The position numbers were made by a program, and so were the translations under genes. A DNA stretch of 64,000 nt from positions 62,001 through 126,000 of the forward strand of contig KQ964261.1 of assembly GCA_001566295.1 (NCBI GenBank), given 5' to 3'. The notes beneath the pieces are model-generated. The model had not been told where the DNA came from, searched no databases, and was given only the letters and a program-made list of their open reading frames with translations. Source of the DNA: Microdochium bolleyi (taxonomy: Eukaryota; Ascomycota; Sordariomycetes; Xylariales; Microdochiaceae). Positions 46,091-58,037 of this stretch are shown in pieces. Each line of letters begins with the position of its first letter. The first letter of the stretch is position 1.

Positions 46091-46094
<4 letters not shown>

Positions 46095-46138
<44 letters not shown>
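46095..46138. repeat. (CT)22 microsatellite
   Basis: Twenty-two uninterrupted CT units on the + strand in the gene-poor stretch between OPY2 and the chitin synthase gene. Confidence 0.95.
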
Positions 46139-46143
<5 letters not shown>

Positions 46144-48860
46144 ATGAGATATGCAGACCCGCAAATTGACGCGCGGAAACAGGCTCGTCGCGCTGATACT
46201 GGCAGCAACAACAGGTCTCAGGTAGCCACAAGTCACTGCATGCATCCCGGTTTCCACAATCGGTAACCGTGATTGGGACCCTCGTATCGTTCGTGCCATA
46301 CGGCAACTTTGTCAGCACTCAGGCCATCCCTTGGCTGGCGTCCCACCCGTGGCCGCTTCGCGTGTTTCATTGCTGGCAAGGTCAGGCAGGGCGCATGCAC
46401 CGTTCCCTCGACAGCATTTCGAAAAGCATAAATCAGCATGGGCCAAGTTTAGCGAGCAGGGAATCGTAGATCAAGCAATGACAGGGCGTTGCTGCAGAAT
46501 GAGCACCACGATGCAGATTAATCTACGTGAGACCCGTCGGATCCGGGAAGGACCCGTCTTTCCTGGCGGCCTTTCCGCTTTAGAATCGAGGTCCCCCGCG
46601 AGAAACAGGGCACCATGACGCTTCCAGAACCTTTGTTCTTCGCAGGCGTGCGTCCGTCAGGAAAATTGTGTATCACGGTCCCTAGTTTGTCGTTAATAAT
46701 GCTGGTCCTGGCGTTTGCTGCCGTGCTGTGTGCCGTGTGCAACGTCGCACAGGCCAGACAGCCACGCGGAGATGGGCACTATCCATCTGGTCTTTCTTCG
46801 CTTCCCGCCATGGCACTGTTCGCCAATGGACCTTCCCTTGAGTGCGGTCGCCCTGTGTCTCACAGAATGTCGGGTGTGTGACGTGCTGCACCTCGCACGG
46901 GATTAATTTGGGGAATAATAGTATCGGACGTGACAGAAAGCCGGGAAGGAGGGAGCCGCTCTTGCTAAGAGACATGGGTGGCCGTCCTGACCTGGACTCG
47001 TCCCAGTCGTCTGGGCATCCGACCTTTCTAGAACGATATTCTTCGTGAGACGTATTCTTAGAGCCGAACCAGTGTGCCGTACGCAACATCTTCAGTACTC
47101 TGCAGAATCTGCAACACATATTCGAAGAACCTCCACACTGGCGTGGATAGTATCCCCAACCATGAGGAGCACATTTTTTCAATATTCCTTTATACACGTC
47201 CGGAAGGAGAGTTGTCATATGCACAGCTTGGACTCTGAGCTCTGGCGTCAAAGATCGAGGCTTGGAAGATACACAGCCTGGCACCAACTGGGAAAGAATA
47301 ACGACGGCGCGACACCTGGTGTGCATATCGCCTCTTGGTCCTGCGAAGAGACACACCTGGTCGATGATTTTCTTGTTTGGATGAGCCAGCGGGTCGAAGA
47401 GTCGTGGCCCCTTCGAGGGGTTGAGGACGATGAATGGCAGTCTTCGGGACAATTACCCAACACCCAGTCCGTGTCACAGTGTCTCTCGAGCAATGGGCAT
47501 GTCACGACGAATGCAGCCACGCAGGAGCGTGAACAGGCCTTTGCAGCTCTTGTTGCGCTCCCCCTGCCGGGAGACCTGTATCGGGTGGTGTGATACTCAT
47601 CTTGCTTGGGTCTTTAGTGTTCAGCGCCGTCATCATGATTCATGCTGTGGTACTGATGATTTTCTACGACTCGGTAGAGCAGGAACGAAGACGAGTGGGG
47701 TTTGCGATGGGTGTGCAAGAGTTGGCTGTGCCAGTTACTTGCGGCGGCGACACCGCCGACACAGATTGACAGGAGCGAGTTTACATTCTAGATACGACTT
47801 GAACCCCCCCACAACAGGATAACTCCAGCTGTTACAACCATGCTGCGATGTAGCCCAGACACCAAGGTCATGATGGTGGCGCTGGTATGTACTTTTGTGC
47901 CTCCACCGCGAACCTGTTCCGTAGAAGCACGGCTGCGTGTTTTACTTCTAGTGTGCGGACAGGAACGATATGACCGCCCTGTGTTTTGTACGCCATGCTT
48001 GCTTGCAATGTCTGTGACGCGAGGGCCAGCGGGCGTGTTGGTCACGGGCAAGAAAGAACACATGGGAGGCCGGCGCTGATAGGAGTTCCCCGGGCGACGG
48101 TGATGGTATTTGCGCTATTCTGCGTTGGCCTCGGTGTAGTCCCCGGGTCGAAGGGGTCGAATGCAATGGCAGCAGGTCTGCTTGGTTTCCCTGATGGTCC
48201 GCCATTTCGAATGAGGATGTCGGTAGTCCTGTACATTGCCAGTACTGGCCACGAACGTTGCTTCCGCGTATGCCAAAGGATACTAGTACTCAATGGTATG
48301 GCTTTCAAGATACTTCGGAAGTCACTCTCACATAGTTTGTCCCCAACAGTGGTCCAGAATGCTCAGAAAACAGTTCTGGCCAAGCTATGGTCAGGTGTGA
48401 CACTTGTCCAGATGTCTAGGTACAACCGCAATATGCAGAGGTACGCTAATGTACGACAAACAGTTCCGATACACCTTCTGATTTAGTAAAAAGCGCCTCC
48501 CTCGCGGTCTGACAAAGTGGTATTGCCCTCTCATCTGCCGCGCCGCAGCTGCTTACAGTTTGTTTTTGGGGTAACTCTGAGTACAAGATGAGATCAAGCA
48601 CTTGAGACCTGATATCTGCCTTGATGTCTGGCTGCTTCATTTTGTGCGCGTCAATATATGTCTTCCAACTCGCCAGCACGTCCATCGCTGGAACAGAGCA
48701 CTTGGGCTCTCGCAGAACCTACGGAAAACTTTTAAACACGTTCCTGACTTTGAATCCTCATCACGCTTTTCGATGATTCAACAAAATCCTCCGAGGTTCT
48801 TCTGCAGCTCCCCTCCACGAACTTTGTCTCTTATTTTCCACTTTCTCTCTCTCCCTGCGC

Positions 48861-48908
48861 GCAGAGGAGCAGAGGAGCAGAGGAGCAGAGGAGCAGAGGA
48901 GCAGAGGA
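48861..48908. repeat. 8-bp minisatellite, GCAGAGGA x 6
   Basis: Six perfect head-to-tail copies of GCAGAGGA followed by a partial copy, lying directly after a C/T-rich tract. Confidence 0.95.
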
Positions 48909-50029
48909 GCAGGATATATCTCTACCCTTGAGTGTATCTATTTGCTTCTCGCACAACGGCAACGAACCCATGTCAACCTCTACAACAACCATGGCTCCTG
49001 CCAGCATGTCAAGAGTCCACCGATCCGCTCACCCTCACTCCTCTTCCGTGCTCGCGGCTGTGCGGCGAGGATGCCGTCGCCAGCGAACAAAAAGATAATG
49101 TCTTCGCGTCTGATCAAAATACTGGGTCCCTCCTCTCCCTGACGTGACGAGATGGAACAGCCGAGTCCTGGACCTGACTGGTTTCCTGATAACTAAACGT
49201 AAGCATCCTGTGCTAACCCCCTTCACGCATATATGAACATATTCAAAGACATGAAGAGGGTCTATGCATCTTCGAAAGCACCAGAAATGTTTTTTTTTCT
49301 CTTTCTGTCGCGTGGCGCGACTCGAAAGATTAGGAATCACAACAAGTTCTCATGCAATGGATTCGGAATCTCGTGGCTGGTGAGGTTGAATCCCTTGCAA
49401 GCGTGCTTTTCACTCTGTCTACATATCCTATAAGATGGCGGACGAAATATCCTCCACATGCTATGCGCCATCATCATCCTCCCCCTGGGTTATCAGCCGG
49501 GCACTAAGGGGTTACTTATCCCGAGAGACTTCCCACATAAACTCTCAAACGATGATATCTAGGGAGTCAAATGAAGGCTAGGTCTCCAACATCTTGCGAG
49601 GCCTCTACCGGCTGGGAGACAAACTTTGTCCCGGGCTACTCCTTACTTTTCAAACAATAGGAACGGGGGAATATACACGAACCAGTACGTCTAGCCTTTT
49701 CTAATGTTGCGAGAGCATGCTGGAATTTTGGCTGTACTATCCTCGTAATGCTGTTCGGCTACAATGTATTTCAACAATTTGATGTATCACGTTTATGCCA
49801 GAATCCTCCGAAGGCCATCATCTCATCTTGACACCTCTAGACCTCTACACCTCACATATACACATAACCCGGTCGACCTCTCGACCTCGAAGCCTCGCCG
49901 CCTGAGCGAAACCTCGCCACATGTCGTCTTCCGCCGCGAGTCTGCCGCAAAACGGACTGCGCATGATGCAACGACGTTGTTTGCTGGCCCCGAGGCTTAA
50001 GCGCCTCGGGCGCGACCATGTGCGTCTAA

Positions 50030-50311
50030 GCCACGGTGATCCACCTTTGGCTGTTCAGCACACGAGACAAGGGAGCGCTGCCCCACAGCCTGCGCCCGAT
50101 GGCGAAATGCTATTTTTGGATCGGCGACCCCAGTGTCCGTCGCCAGATTCGCGAAGAGTTTTTCGCTCTCGGATACACTTTCCAGGAAGGAGAGTGTAGG
50201 TGTCACGATCGAGCCGTGAAATGTTATTGTCGTTTATCACACATTTCCATGCGAAGGTTGTGCGCAAATATCATGGCAGTCCAGTCCAGTCCGGTGCCAA
50301 GCGCGTGGTGA
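50030..50311 (+). other. protein-like open stretch, possible exon or gene relic
   Basis: The frame from 50030 to the TGA at 50309-50311 contains a segment with balanced, globular-looking composition (SLRPMAKCYFWIGDPSVR, then REEFFALGYTFQEGE). A good splice donor GTAGGT follows this segment at about 50195. Upstream the frame is blocked by a TAA at 50027-50029, while a different frame is open before it, as seen in a multi-exon gene or a frameshifted relic. I do not recognise a family and could not build a full gene model. Confidence 0.2.
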
Positions 50312-52558
50312 CGGCCTGGCAGATCTGAGCCAAGACCTGGAGGGCCTCTGGCACCAGGCACTAACGCCTCACGCAGTGTAGCCCCGTTTCAAGCTGAGCA
50401 TTAGTGTTTGGCTGTTGGCTACGGAATGATCAGCTGCTGGCGCTGGGCACTTTGAAGCAGCTGTGAGCGAATGTGGCTATGTGAGAGCCTGCATCGCTCG
50501 ATCTATGCACGCTGTCGAGTCGAGGCCTTGTCCGAAATAAGAACAAACAGTCGGATTCTAGATCCCTGGTGATCCCATCTGGAAGCCCAGGCAGCAGGTT
50601 TAGCCAGGATCTGCTTACTCGCGCGCGTACTCCGAGACCCCTTTTTCCAACTGCCAGCCAGAGCAGCGAATGGGTGGGCGAGAGCTGATGCTAAGCCGGA
50701 CGAGGCAATTGATTTTCCGCGAGCATTTACATGCTTTTTGTTCGTCAACCATATTCTCCTGAATGCTGCATTGCCGACAGTGCATACACTATCATGAACT
50801 GTCCGCCCCTGCCTGCCCAGGGGGACTTGCTTCTGCGCACCTTCAGGCACACTGCGTATAGTAAATGTTCTACCATCCTTGGTATTTCAAGGACAAGGCT
50901 GGCAATTGCCGTAAATCGACAACACGGTCGGAAGAATGGGAGGGTCGATTGGGCGCCTGAGACACTACGGCAAGGGTGCGCGGTTCCAACCCACACAAGA
51001 AGCGTGCATTGATTCTTGGTCGCCGATGCTACCTTGTGACGTCGTCCTGGGTGGCCCACCGGACGAAACAGCCAGACTTCTTGGTCGGCTGGACGCTGGA
51101 GACACCGTCGCGTGATTGTATATTACGATTGTTTGGGTCGTGTGCGCAACTGAGGTGGTGGTCGAGGTGTTTACACGTGGATATGAAGCCCAGCAGCCTT
51201 TCGATCCTGCTCAGATGGTGGCGTGCCAGCGAGCAGGAGCTGTGCATCGTGGAGCAGACTAAGTCGCCAGCTGGCCCAGCTGCTCAGCCACGCTGAGGAT
51301 CGCAGGAGCGCTTGTGCAGTACATGAGCTGATATCAAAGATCCTGAGCCCCTAGATGGCAGAAACACGGACGGATTGGGACAGCTGGATCATGGCCAAAG
51401 CTGTGATGAGCGAGGCTCGTGGTCGTGAGGCTGTCGATAGTGACCCCGTCATGGTCGAGAGTGAGGATGTTACAGATTGAGGGTCTGTCGCTGGCATGCA
51501 TTGCTGTGCCATCCTCCAGCGGGGAAGGGGGGAGGAGGGGGCCCCAGTGCCGCTGAGTAAGGATCACTGTGTGCCCACCATATACGAACGGCGATCGCTC
51601 GTGCCTGGAGGCAGCCCCTGGAGCCCTAGAACCTGAATGGCTGAGCCCGCCAGACAGTGCGGGTCTGCTTCTCTTCGTGTTGCGTCACCAGGACCAACCG
51701 TGGATGCAGGTGTCCCTGAACAGCCTCAAGTTGGACCCATCCATCCCAGTGTCTCGACGTCGCACAGCTGGGAATCCGGGCAAACGTCGTGTCAGAAGGT
51801 GACAAGAAACATTGCTCTGAAGGATCAGATCAGAGTGCCTACTTCAGCCGCTGCGAGAACGGCAAACCAGGCACGACATACTTCACAGTCTGCTCAGCAC
51901 CCCCACTGACCGACTACTGCTCCTCGCACAGGAGCAAAGACGTCACCGCCGTCTCGGACTAACTACCCTGGAAATCAGCAGCACAGACAGACGTGGACTT
52001 TGTACCTCGTTGCACCGCTGCTGTTGCGTGACACCACACCGTGAAAGAGGACCAAGATCCCAGAAGAAAAGGTCCTCGCCTTGCCATTGCCCGTTGGCGA
52101 TTCAGACAGGCACCGTTGCGCACAGTTGGGCGCACTTTGCAGGTGCCGGACCCCCTAGCCCGCCTCCTTGTTCCTCCTCTCGGCGGAGCCGCCAAGTCAG
52201 TGCCCGTCCACCAGCGTGCACCAGCCGCTTCACGCTAGAACACCCACCCGGTGCTGCTGCTGCGGACGCTCACTGCCAAAAAAACCCCTGGACCGATTGC
52301 TGCTGAGAGCTTCGTTGCCCCAGCCCATTACGCAGCCTCCAACCATCGCTTGCCTCTTCTTCCACTCCTCCGGCCCTCCTCAGTCCCATCTCACAGACTC
52401 CTCACCATCCCGACAACACCTACCTCTCCTCTCGTTCCCCATCCTAGCCAGTACCGGTCCCCTCTTTCCTCCCTCATCGCCACGCCCGTCGCTCTTTCTC
52501 CTGGTTGCTGTCGTCCGTCACACACCACGAGTCTCAGGCACGCCCTGTCGCTTCCACC

Positions 52559-55501
52559 ATGGCGTACAACGGCGGCCACGGCCAGAACAACGACTATGGC
52601 CACGACGGCCATCGTCTCCAGGACATGCCGCCTGGCACTTCAGTAAGCGCTGCATCCTACAAGTGCATCCCCGAGCATTGCGTCCCACTGCTGGCAGCAG
52701 GAGGCATAGACCACGGAATGCTAACACTAGCCGCCCCCGCGCCTGCAGTATCCCCAGAACGACTATGAGGATGAGACATCTCGCCATCTTCTCGGCCACA
52801 ACCAGCCCTACGACCATGAGCGCCTCGGAGGTGGCCTCCCCCCGCCAGACCGCCCCGCCTCTGCGTACAGTCTGACAGAGTCGTACACGACCCCGAATCC
52901 ACAGCAGACATCAACGGCACCGTCGTATGGCGGTGGCTATGGCGAGGGTGGCTACTCCACCGGTCACAACGCTGGCTTCCCGGGCGGTGGCTCGCTCGAG
53001 GAGACCGGCTTTGGATACGGCAGGCCCGCGTCCACCGTCAATTCTACTACCGATGCCGAGGAGGGCTGGCTTCGCCGCCAGCAGACTCAGCGAGTCGCTC
53101 CTGGTGGCATTAAGCGCTACAAGACCAGAAAGGTCAAGCTCGTTCAAGGCTCCGTCCTCAGCATCGACTACCCCGTGCCCAGTGCCATCCGCAATGCCGT
53201 GCAGCCCCAGTACCGTGACCAGGAGTCCGGCACTGGCGAGTTCACGAGCATGCGCTACACGGCCGCCACGTGTGATCCCAACGACTTCACATTGAAGAAC
53301 GGCTACGATTTGCGCCCTCGCATGTATAACAGACACACTGAGCTGCTGATTGCCATCACCTACTACAACGAAGACAAGGTCCTCATGGCCCGTACCCTGC
53401 ACGGTGTCATGCAGAACATCCGTGAGATCGTCAACCTTAAGAAGTCGACTTTCTGGAACAAGGGTGGCCCTGCCTGGCAGAAGATTGTCGTCTGCTTCGT
53501 TTTCGACGGTATCGACAAGGCTGACAAGGAGACTCTGGATGTTCTTGCAACGATTGGTGTCTTCCAGGACGGTGTCGTCAAGAAGGACGTTAACGGCAAG
53601 GAGACGGTGGCCCACATCTTCGAATACACGACCCAGCTTTCCGTCACACCCAGCCAGCAGCTGATTCGCCCCACGGACGACGGGCCTCAGACTCTGCCGC
53701 CTGTCCAGATGATCTTCTGTCTGAAGCAGCAGAACACCAAGAAGATCAACTCTCACCGTTGGCTCTTCAACGCCTTTGGCCGCATCCTCAACCCAGAGGT
53801 CTGCATCTTGCTCGATGCGGGTACGAAGCCTGGGCCCAAGTCTCTGCTCGCCTTGTGGGAGGGCTTCTACAACGACAAGGATCTCGGTGGCGCTTGCGGT
53901 GAGATTCACGCAATGTTAGGAAAGGGGGGCCGCAAGCTCATCAACCCGCTGGTTGCCATCCAGAACTTCGAGTACAAGATCTCCAACATTCTCGACAAGC
54001 CCCTGGAGAGTGCCTTCGGTTACGTCTCTGTGCTGCCGGGTGCTTTCTCCGCGTACCGTTTCCGTGCGATTATGGGTCGCCCTCTGGAGCAGTACTTCCA
54101 TGGAGACCACACCCTGTCCAAGATCCTTGGCAAGAAGGGTATTGAGGGCATGAACATCTTCAAGAAGAACATGTTCTTGGCCGAGGATCGCATTCTCTGC
54201 TTCGAGCTTGTCGCCAAGGCCGGCTCCAAGTGGCATCTGAGCTACATCAAAGCCGCCAAGGGCGAGACTGATGTGCCCGAGGGAGCGCCCGAGTTCATCG
54301 GCCAGCGTCGTCGTTGGCTGAACGGTTCGTTCGCCGCCTCCATCTACTCGCTGATGCACTTTGGCCGCATGTACAAGAGTGGCCACAACATCATCCGCAT
54401 GTTCTTCTTCCACGTCCAGCTGCTCTACAACATCGCCAACGTTGTCTTCACTTGGTTCTCTCTCGCTTCGTACTACCTGACGACCACTATCATCATGAAT
54501 CTCGTCGGTACTCCCACGCCTGCTGGCCCCAACACTGCAGAGAAGCACGGCTGGCCCTTCGGAGACACTGCCACGCCCATCATCAACATGGTTCTTCAGT
54601 ATCTGTACCTTGCATTCGTAATCATGCAGTTCATCCTTGCGCTCGGTAACAGACCCAAGGGATCCAAGTGGCAGTACATCTGTTCGTTCTTCTACTTTGG
54701 CTTCGTCCAGCTCTACATCCTCTGCCTATCGTTCTACCTGGTCATCAGAGCCCTCGCCCCGTCCGATGCCTTTGCAGGCAGCCTTGGAGACATCATGAAG
54801 GGTCTCTTCGCCGGACAGTCCGAGGTCGCACTCATCCTGCTTGCGCTCTTCTCCACCTATGGCATCTACTTCCTCGCCTCGTTCATGTACCTGGACCCGT
54901 GGCATATGTTCCACTCGTTCCCGTACTACCTGGTTCTCATGTCCACGTACATCAACATCCTGATGGTCTACGCGTTCAACAACTGGCACGATGTGTCCTG
55001 GGGTACCAAGGGATCGGACAAGGTGGACGCGCTGCCCTCTGCTCAGGTCGTGAAGGACAAGGGAGAAGACGTGGCTATCGAAGAAGTCGACAAGCCCCAG
55101 GAGGATATCGACAGCCAGTTCGAGCAGACCGTCAAGCGCGCCCTGGCTCCTTTCAAGGAGGTTGAGGAGCCCGAGACTAAGGATCTCGAAGACTCCTACA
55201 AGTCTTTCAGAACATCTCTGGTCATCGCCTGGCTGTTCTCCAACACCGCGCTTATTGTGGGCGTCACCAGTGACAGTCTCTCGACCGTCGGTATCGGCGT
55301 AAGTTTACAGTCCTCGACAGGCCAGACCTGGAATAGTTTTGCTAACAATTCTCGATCGCACAGGGTACCACTACCGATCGCACCGCCTCATTCTTCCGAA
55401 CCCTTCTTATCGCGACTGCCATCCTTTCGATCATCCGGTTCATTGGTTTCCTGTGGTTCCTCGGCCGGACTGGTATCCTGTGCTGCTTCGCGCGGCGGTA
55501 A
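52559..55501 (+). CDS. chitin synthase, division 1 (class III most likely), three exons
   Basis: Exons are 52559-52642, 52749-55298 and 55364-55501, giving 923 residues; both introns are GT-AG and lie between codons. The N-terminal 140 residues are Gly/Tyr/Pro/Gln-rich and disordered. The conserved core begins at KTRKVKLVQGSVLSIDYPVP. It includes the UDP-GlcNAc region (ITYYNEDKVLMARTLHGVMQN), LLDAGTKPGPKSL, the catalytic EDR at 507-509 and QRRRW at 547-551. Several transmembrane helices follow (from VQLLYNIANVVFTWFSLASYY on), then SWGTKG near residue 779. The third exon adds a last helix ending in WFLGRTGILCCFARR. The enzyme polymerises GlcNAc into chitin at the plasma membrane of hyphal tips and septa. 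The MAY N-terminus and WPFGDTATPI segment point to class III; class I cannot be excluded. There is no myosin domain. The start has a good fungal context (CCACCATGG). Confidence 0.97.
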
Positions 55502-56405
55502 GGGGCTCATCCAGCTGCGACACTGGCGGTCCACGTCAGTGTTGACAAGATTTGTGCAGCGCTATTGGCGCTGCACACGTCTACTTACGGGGAGTACTGT
55601 ACAGGATAGACAATGCCCTAGCATGTGCTCTGGCCGGACATGGAGTAGTGCGCGTTGTTATCTATGAATGGTGAAAAAGTTGTTCAGCAGAGGATGGCCA
55701 TGGCGAGGACTGAGTCCCGCGGCAGTCCCGAAGTTGTTACTTATGAAATGCATTGGCGCGAATACCCAATACATACAATTGTAATGAAATTACTTGCAGA
55801 TCTTGCGTCTTGGTTGATGTTGGCATTGTTTGTGGACTGAATTGAATGTAGGTTCTGGTACCCCAAGTGCGGCTACATTCCGCGGAGCTGTCTTGCTGCT
55901 CTAATAAAAAGACGTCACCCCACCTTCCAGACGCTCTGCCCCACGGCCAGAACAAGCCGACCTTCTTGCACGACACATGCAAGCTGCCCAAACAATCATT
56001 CTATAACCACACATGCGACGTTCCGGCTGAGAGTGAGCATCCCCGCCAACTAACACATTGCACGAGACCTGCGGCGCACCAACAAATCCAGAGGAGCTAT
56101 CCAGACATCCCTTGCAGCAGAACGATAAGCAGCGACTCCTCGAAAATCACCTACGGACGTCCGAGCGACAGAAGGGAGGTCTTCAACACGACTGTATTTT
56201 GGCCGAATGGTCCCCTGAACACCAGCGAGCTGCGGGGGAACATTATTCGACGAACGGAAGGAAACGAGTCTCGACCCCCCAGACGGAGAACCCACAAAGT
56301 GTGTCGGCCGGAGGACAGCGTCCACAGAGGGACAGCTCTCGCGCTCTACCAGCGAGCAAACCACCCCGCATATTGGAAAAAGATACTCCGACACAGAAGA
56401 CCACC
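55502..56405. other. intergenic: chitin synthase 3' flank and OTU gene leader
   Basis: No separate gene is supported. From 56058 the frame of the OTU gene is open upstream of the chosen ATG (116 codons), but that part is Arg/Gln/Pro-rich and lacks conserved sequence, so I treat it as leader. Confidence 0.45.
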
Positions 56406-57518
56406 ATGAGCGGCGACGAAACATCACAAGCCACAGAGACGCTCGAGGCGGCGCAGACACGGCACCGCAAGGAGCAGCGAGACTTGCAGTCACGGATCAC
56501 CCAGAAGAAGAAGAACGCGACCAAGAAGACGAGGAAGGGGGTCAATGACGAGTGCTCCGAACTGGAGCGGGAGCAGGTGGCGCGGCAGGGGCGGGAGATT
56601 GCTGTGCTCAAGGGGGAGGTTGCGGAAGCCGGTGAGGGTGATGTAGAGGACGGGGAGGAGGAGGATGAGGAGGAGGAGGCGGAAGTAAACGGCCTCGCGG
56701 ACAAGCTCGACGAGACCAGCCTCTCCTCTTCAACACAACCACGGCCATCACAACAACCCCAGGACCCCGCCGACGCGGCCGGGGCGGGAGGAGGAGGGGG
56801 CAAGAAGCGCAACCGCCAGAAGGAGCGCCTGGCCCGGCGCGCAGCCGAGGTCGAGGCCGCGTCGGCCGCCGCCGAGTCCGAGGCCGCGGGCATGACGGAC
56901 CACCGGGCGGTCGAGCGGGCGTACATGACGGCGCAGTTCAAGACGCACGGGCTGGTGGAGCAGGACATCCAGCCCGACGGGCACTGCCTGTTCAGCGCCG
57001 TCGCGGACCAGCTGCGGACGAGGGGTCTCCTCGATGGCAGCAGTAACAAACCGGTGTCCCCAGAGGGAGATGCTGCTACCGCCGCGGACAACGACGACGA
57101 CGACGACGGCAACAAAAAGGACCAGAGCGAGCCCGGGTACAAGCTCACCCGCCGCCTCGCGACGGACTACATGCTCGCCCACCGGGACGACTTTGAGCCG
57201 TTCCTCGCGATGGACGAGACGTCCGGCGGCGGGCGCGGGCAAGACGGGTGGGAAGGGTACATTGACAAGATGCGCAACACGGCCGCGTGGGGCGGGCAGC
57301 TCGAGCTCACGGCGCTGGCGAACGTGTACGGGATCGAGATCCGCGTCGTGCAGGACGGGCGGACCGAGAGCATCACCGCAGCTAGTAGGACAGGCGACGG
57401 CGACGGTGATGAAGACAAGGACCAGAAGAGGACGATATGGCTCGCGTACTACCGCCACGGGTACGGGCTCGGGGAGCACTACAACTCGCTGAGGCCGGCG
57501 GCGACGTCGTCGTCGTGA
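56406..57518 (+). CDS. OTU-domain deubiquitinase (OTUD6/yeast Otu2 type)
   Basis: An intronless gene of 370 residues. Residues about 10-50 form a charged helix (RHRKEQRDLQSRITQKKKNA), typical of the OTUD6/Otu2 N-terminus, followed by a Glu-rich low-complexity run and a basic coiled segment (KKRNRQKERLARRAAEVEAA). The OTU cysteine-protease domain starts near residue 168. Its catalytic box is QPDGHCLFSAVADQL, with D191 and C194; the catalytic histidine is H358 in LGEHYNSLRP. A segment rich in Asp and Asn interrupts the domain (about residues 211-235). Yeast Otu2 is a deubiquitinase associated with the 40S ribosome; a similar role is inferred. The ATG at 56406 has a strong context (CCACCATGA) and matches the family start. 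An upstream in-frame ATG at 56058 would add 116 residues without conserved sequence. Confidence 0.88.
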   Translation: MSGDETSQATETLEAAQTRHRKEQRDLQSRITQKKKNATKKTRKGVNDECSELEREQVARQGREIAVLKGEVAEAGEGDVEDGEEEDEEEEAEVNGLADKLDETSLSSSTQPRPSQQPQDPADAAGAGGGGGKKRNRQKERLARRAAEVEAASAAAESEAAGMTDHRAVERAYMTAQFKTHGLVEQDIQPDGHCLFSAVADQLRTRGLLDGSSNKPVSPEGDAATAADNDDDDDGNKKDQSEPGYKLTRRLATDYMLAHRDDFEPFLAMDETSGGGRGQDGWEGYIDKMRNTAAWGGQLELTALANVYGIEIRVVQDGRTESITAASRTGDGDGDEDKDQKRTIWLAYYRHGYGLGEHYNSLRPAATSSS

Positions 57519-58037
57519 GCGCGGTTTCTGGGGGTACCAAGAATAATTCTATTTTCTACAAAAAACGGCGTTGCCCCAGCGAGGTAGTAGTATGCAAACA
57601 GACAGAGAGATAGACGATTGCTCTGGCAGGGTCGTTCAAGCAGCCCTGGAAGAACGTGCAACATCACATACCTACCCGTCGAGGATATTTGCAAAGGTGA
57701 ACAGACGACCACGCCGTCGGCCAGAGCCCTCTCTGAACCTGGGTCCGGGTGAGCACACTTTCGCACTTCAGTTTCTGATGAGCCAGAAGCGACGCCATGC
57801 CTCATCAAGGATCCTCTAATGTTCTAGTAACAGCGAGATACAGATGGGCGAGATGGTTTGTTCTTGTACTATCATGATTATCATTATCATTTCGAGTCTA
57901 TCCCCTTCTAACTCCATCGGGTTGCCCCGCTGGAATACTATCTCAAGCGTCCCGTTCTACATCTACCGCGTGATTCTCGTCCAGCAGCTATTAGTATCTA
58001 AACATTACGCCCTTCCTTCTGTGGACAGTGACACTCA
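57519..58037. other. intergenic between convergent genes
   Basis: Contains the 3' flanks of the OTU gene (+) and of the four-helix membrane protein gene (-). No coding sequence or structure is visible. Confidence 0.5.

Larger units (their letters stand above)
44139..52558. other. 8.4-kb gene-poor stretch: OPY2 promoter to chitin synthase leader
   Basis: No firm gene. The left 600 bases are pyrimidine-rich on the OPY2 sense strand, and 52,100-52,558 is pyrimidine-rich on the + strand ahead of the chitin synthase start; both are leader-like. The longest frame (256 codons, 46682-47452 minus) has no motif. Two weak candidates are noted: an 88-codon frame at 46615-46881 with a hydrophobic segment ending in ala-gln-ala, and a protein-like frame at 50030-50311 described separately. 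Repeats include (CT)22 and an 8-bp minisatellite. Confidence 0.45.

Noticed and set aside
52911..53909. 332-codon antisense frame inside the chitin synthase gene
   Set aside because: It mirrors the C-ending codon bias of the sense gene and has no motif; the same applies to antisense frames over ILV5 (4564-5358), the HAD gene (37463-38362), the OTU gene (56243-57148) and the acyl-CoA synthetase gene (62912-63865).
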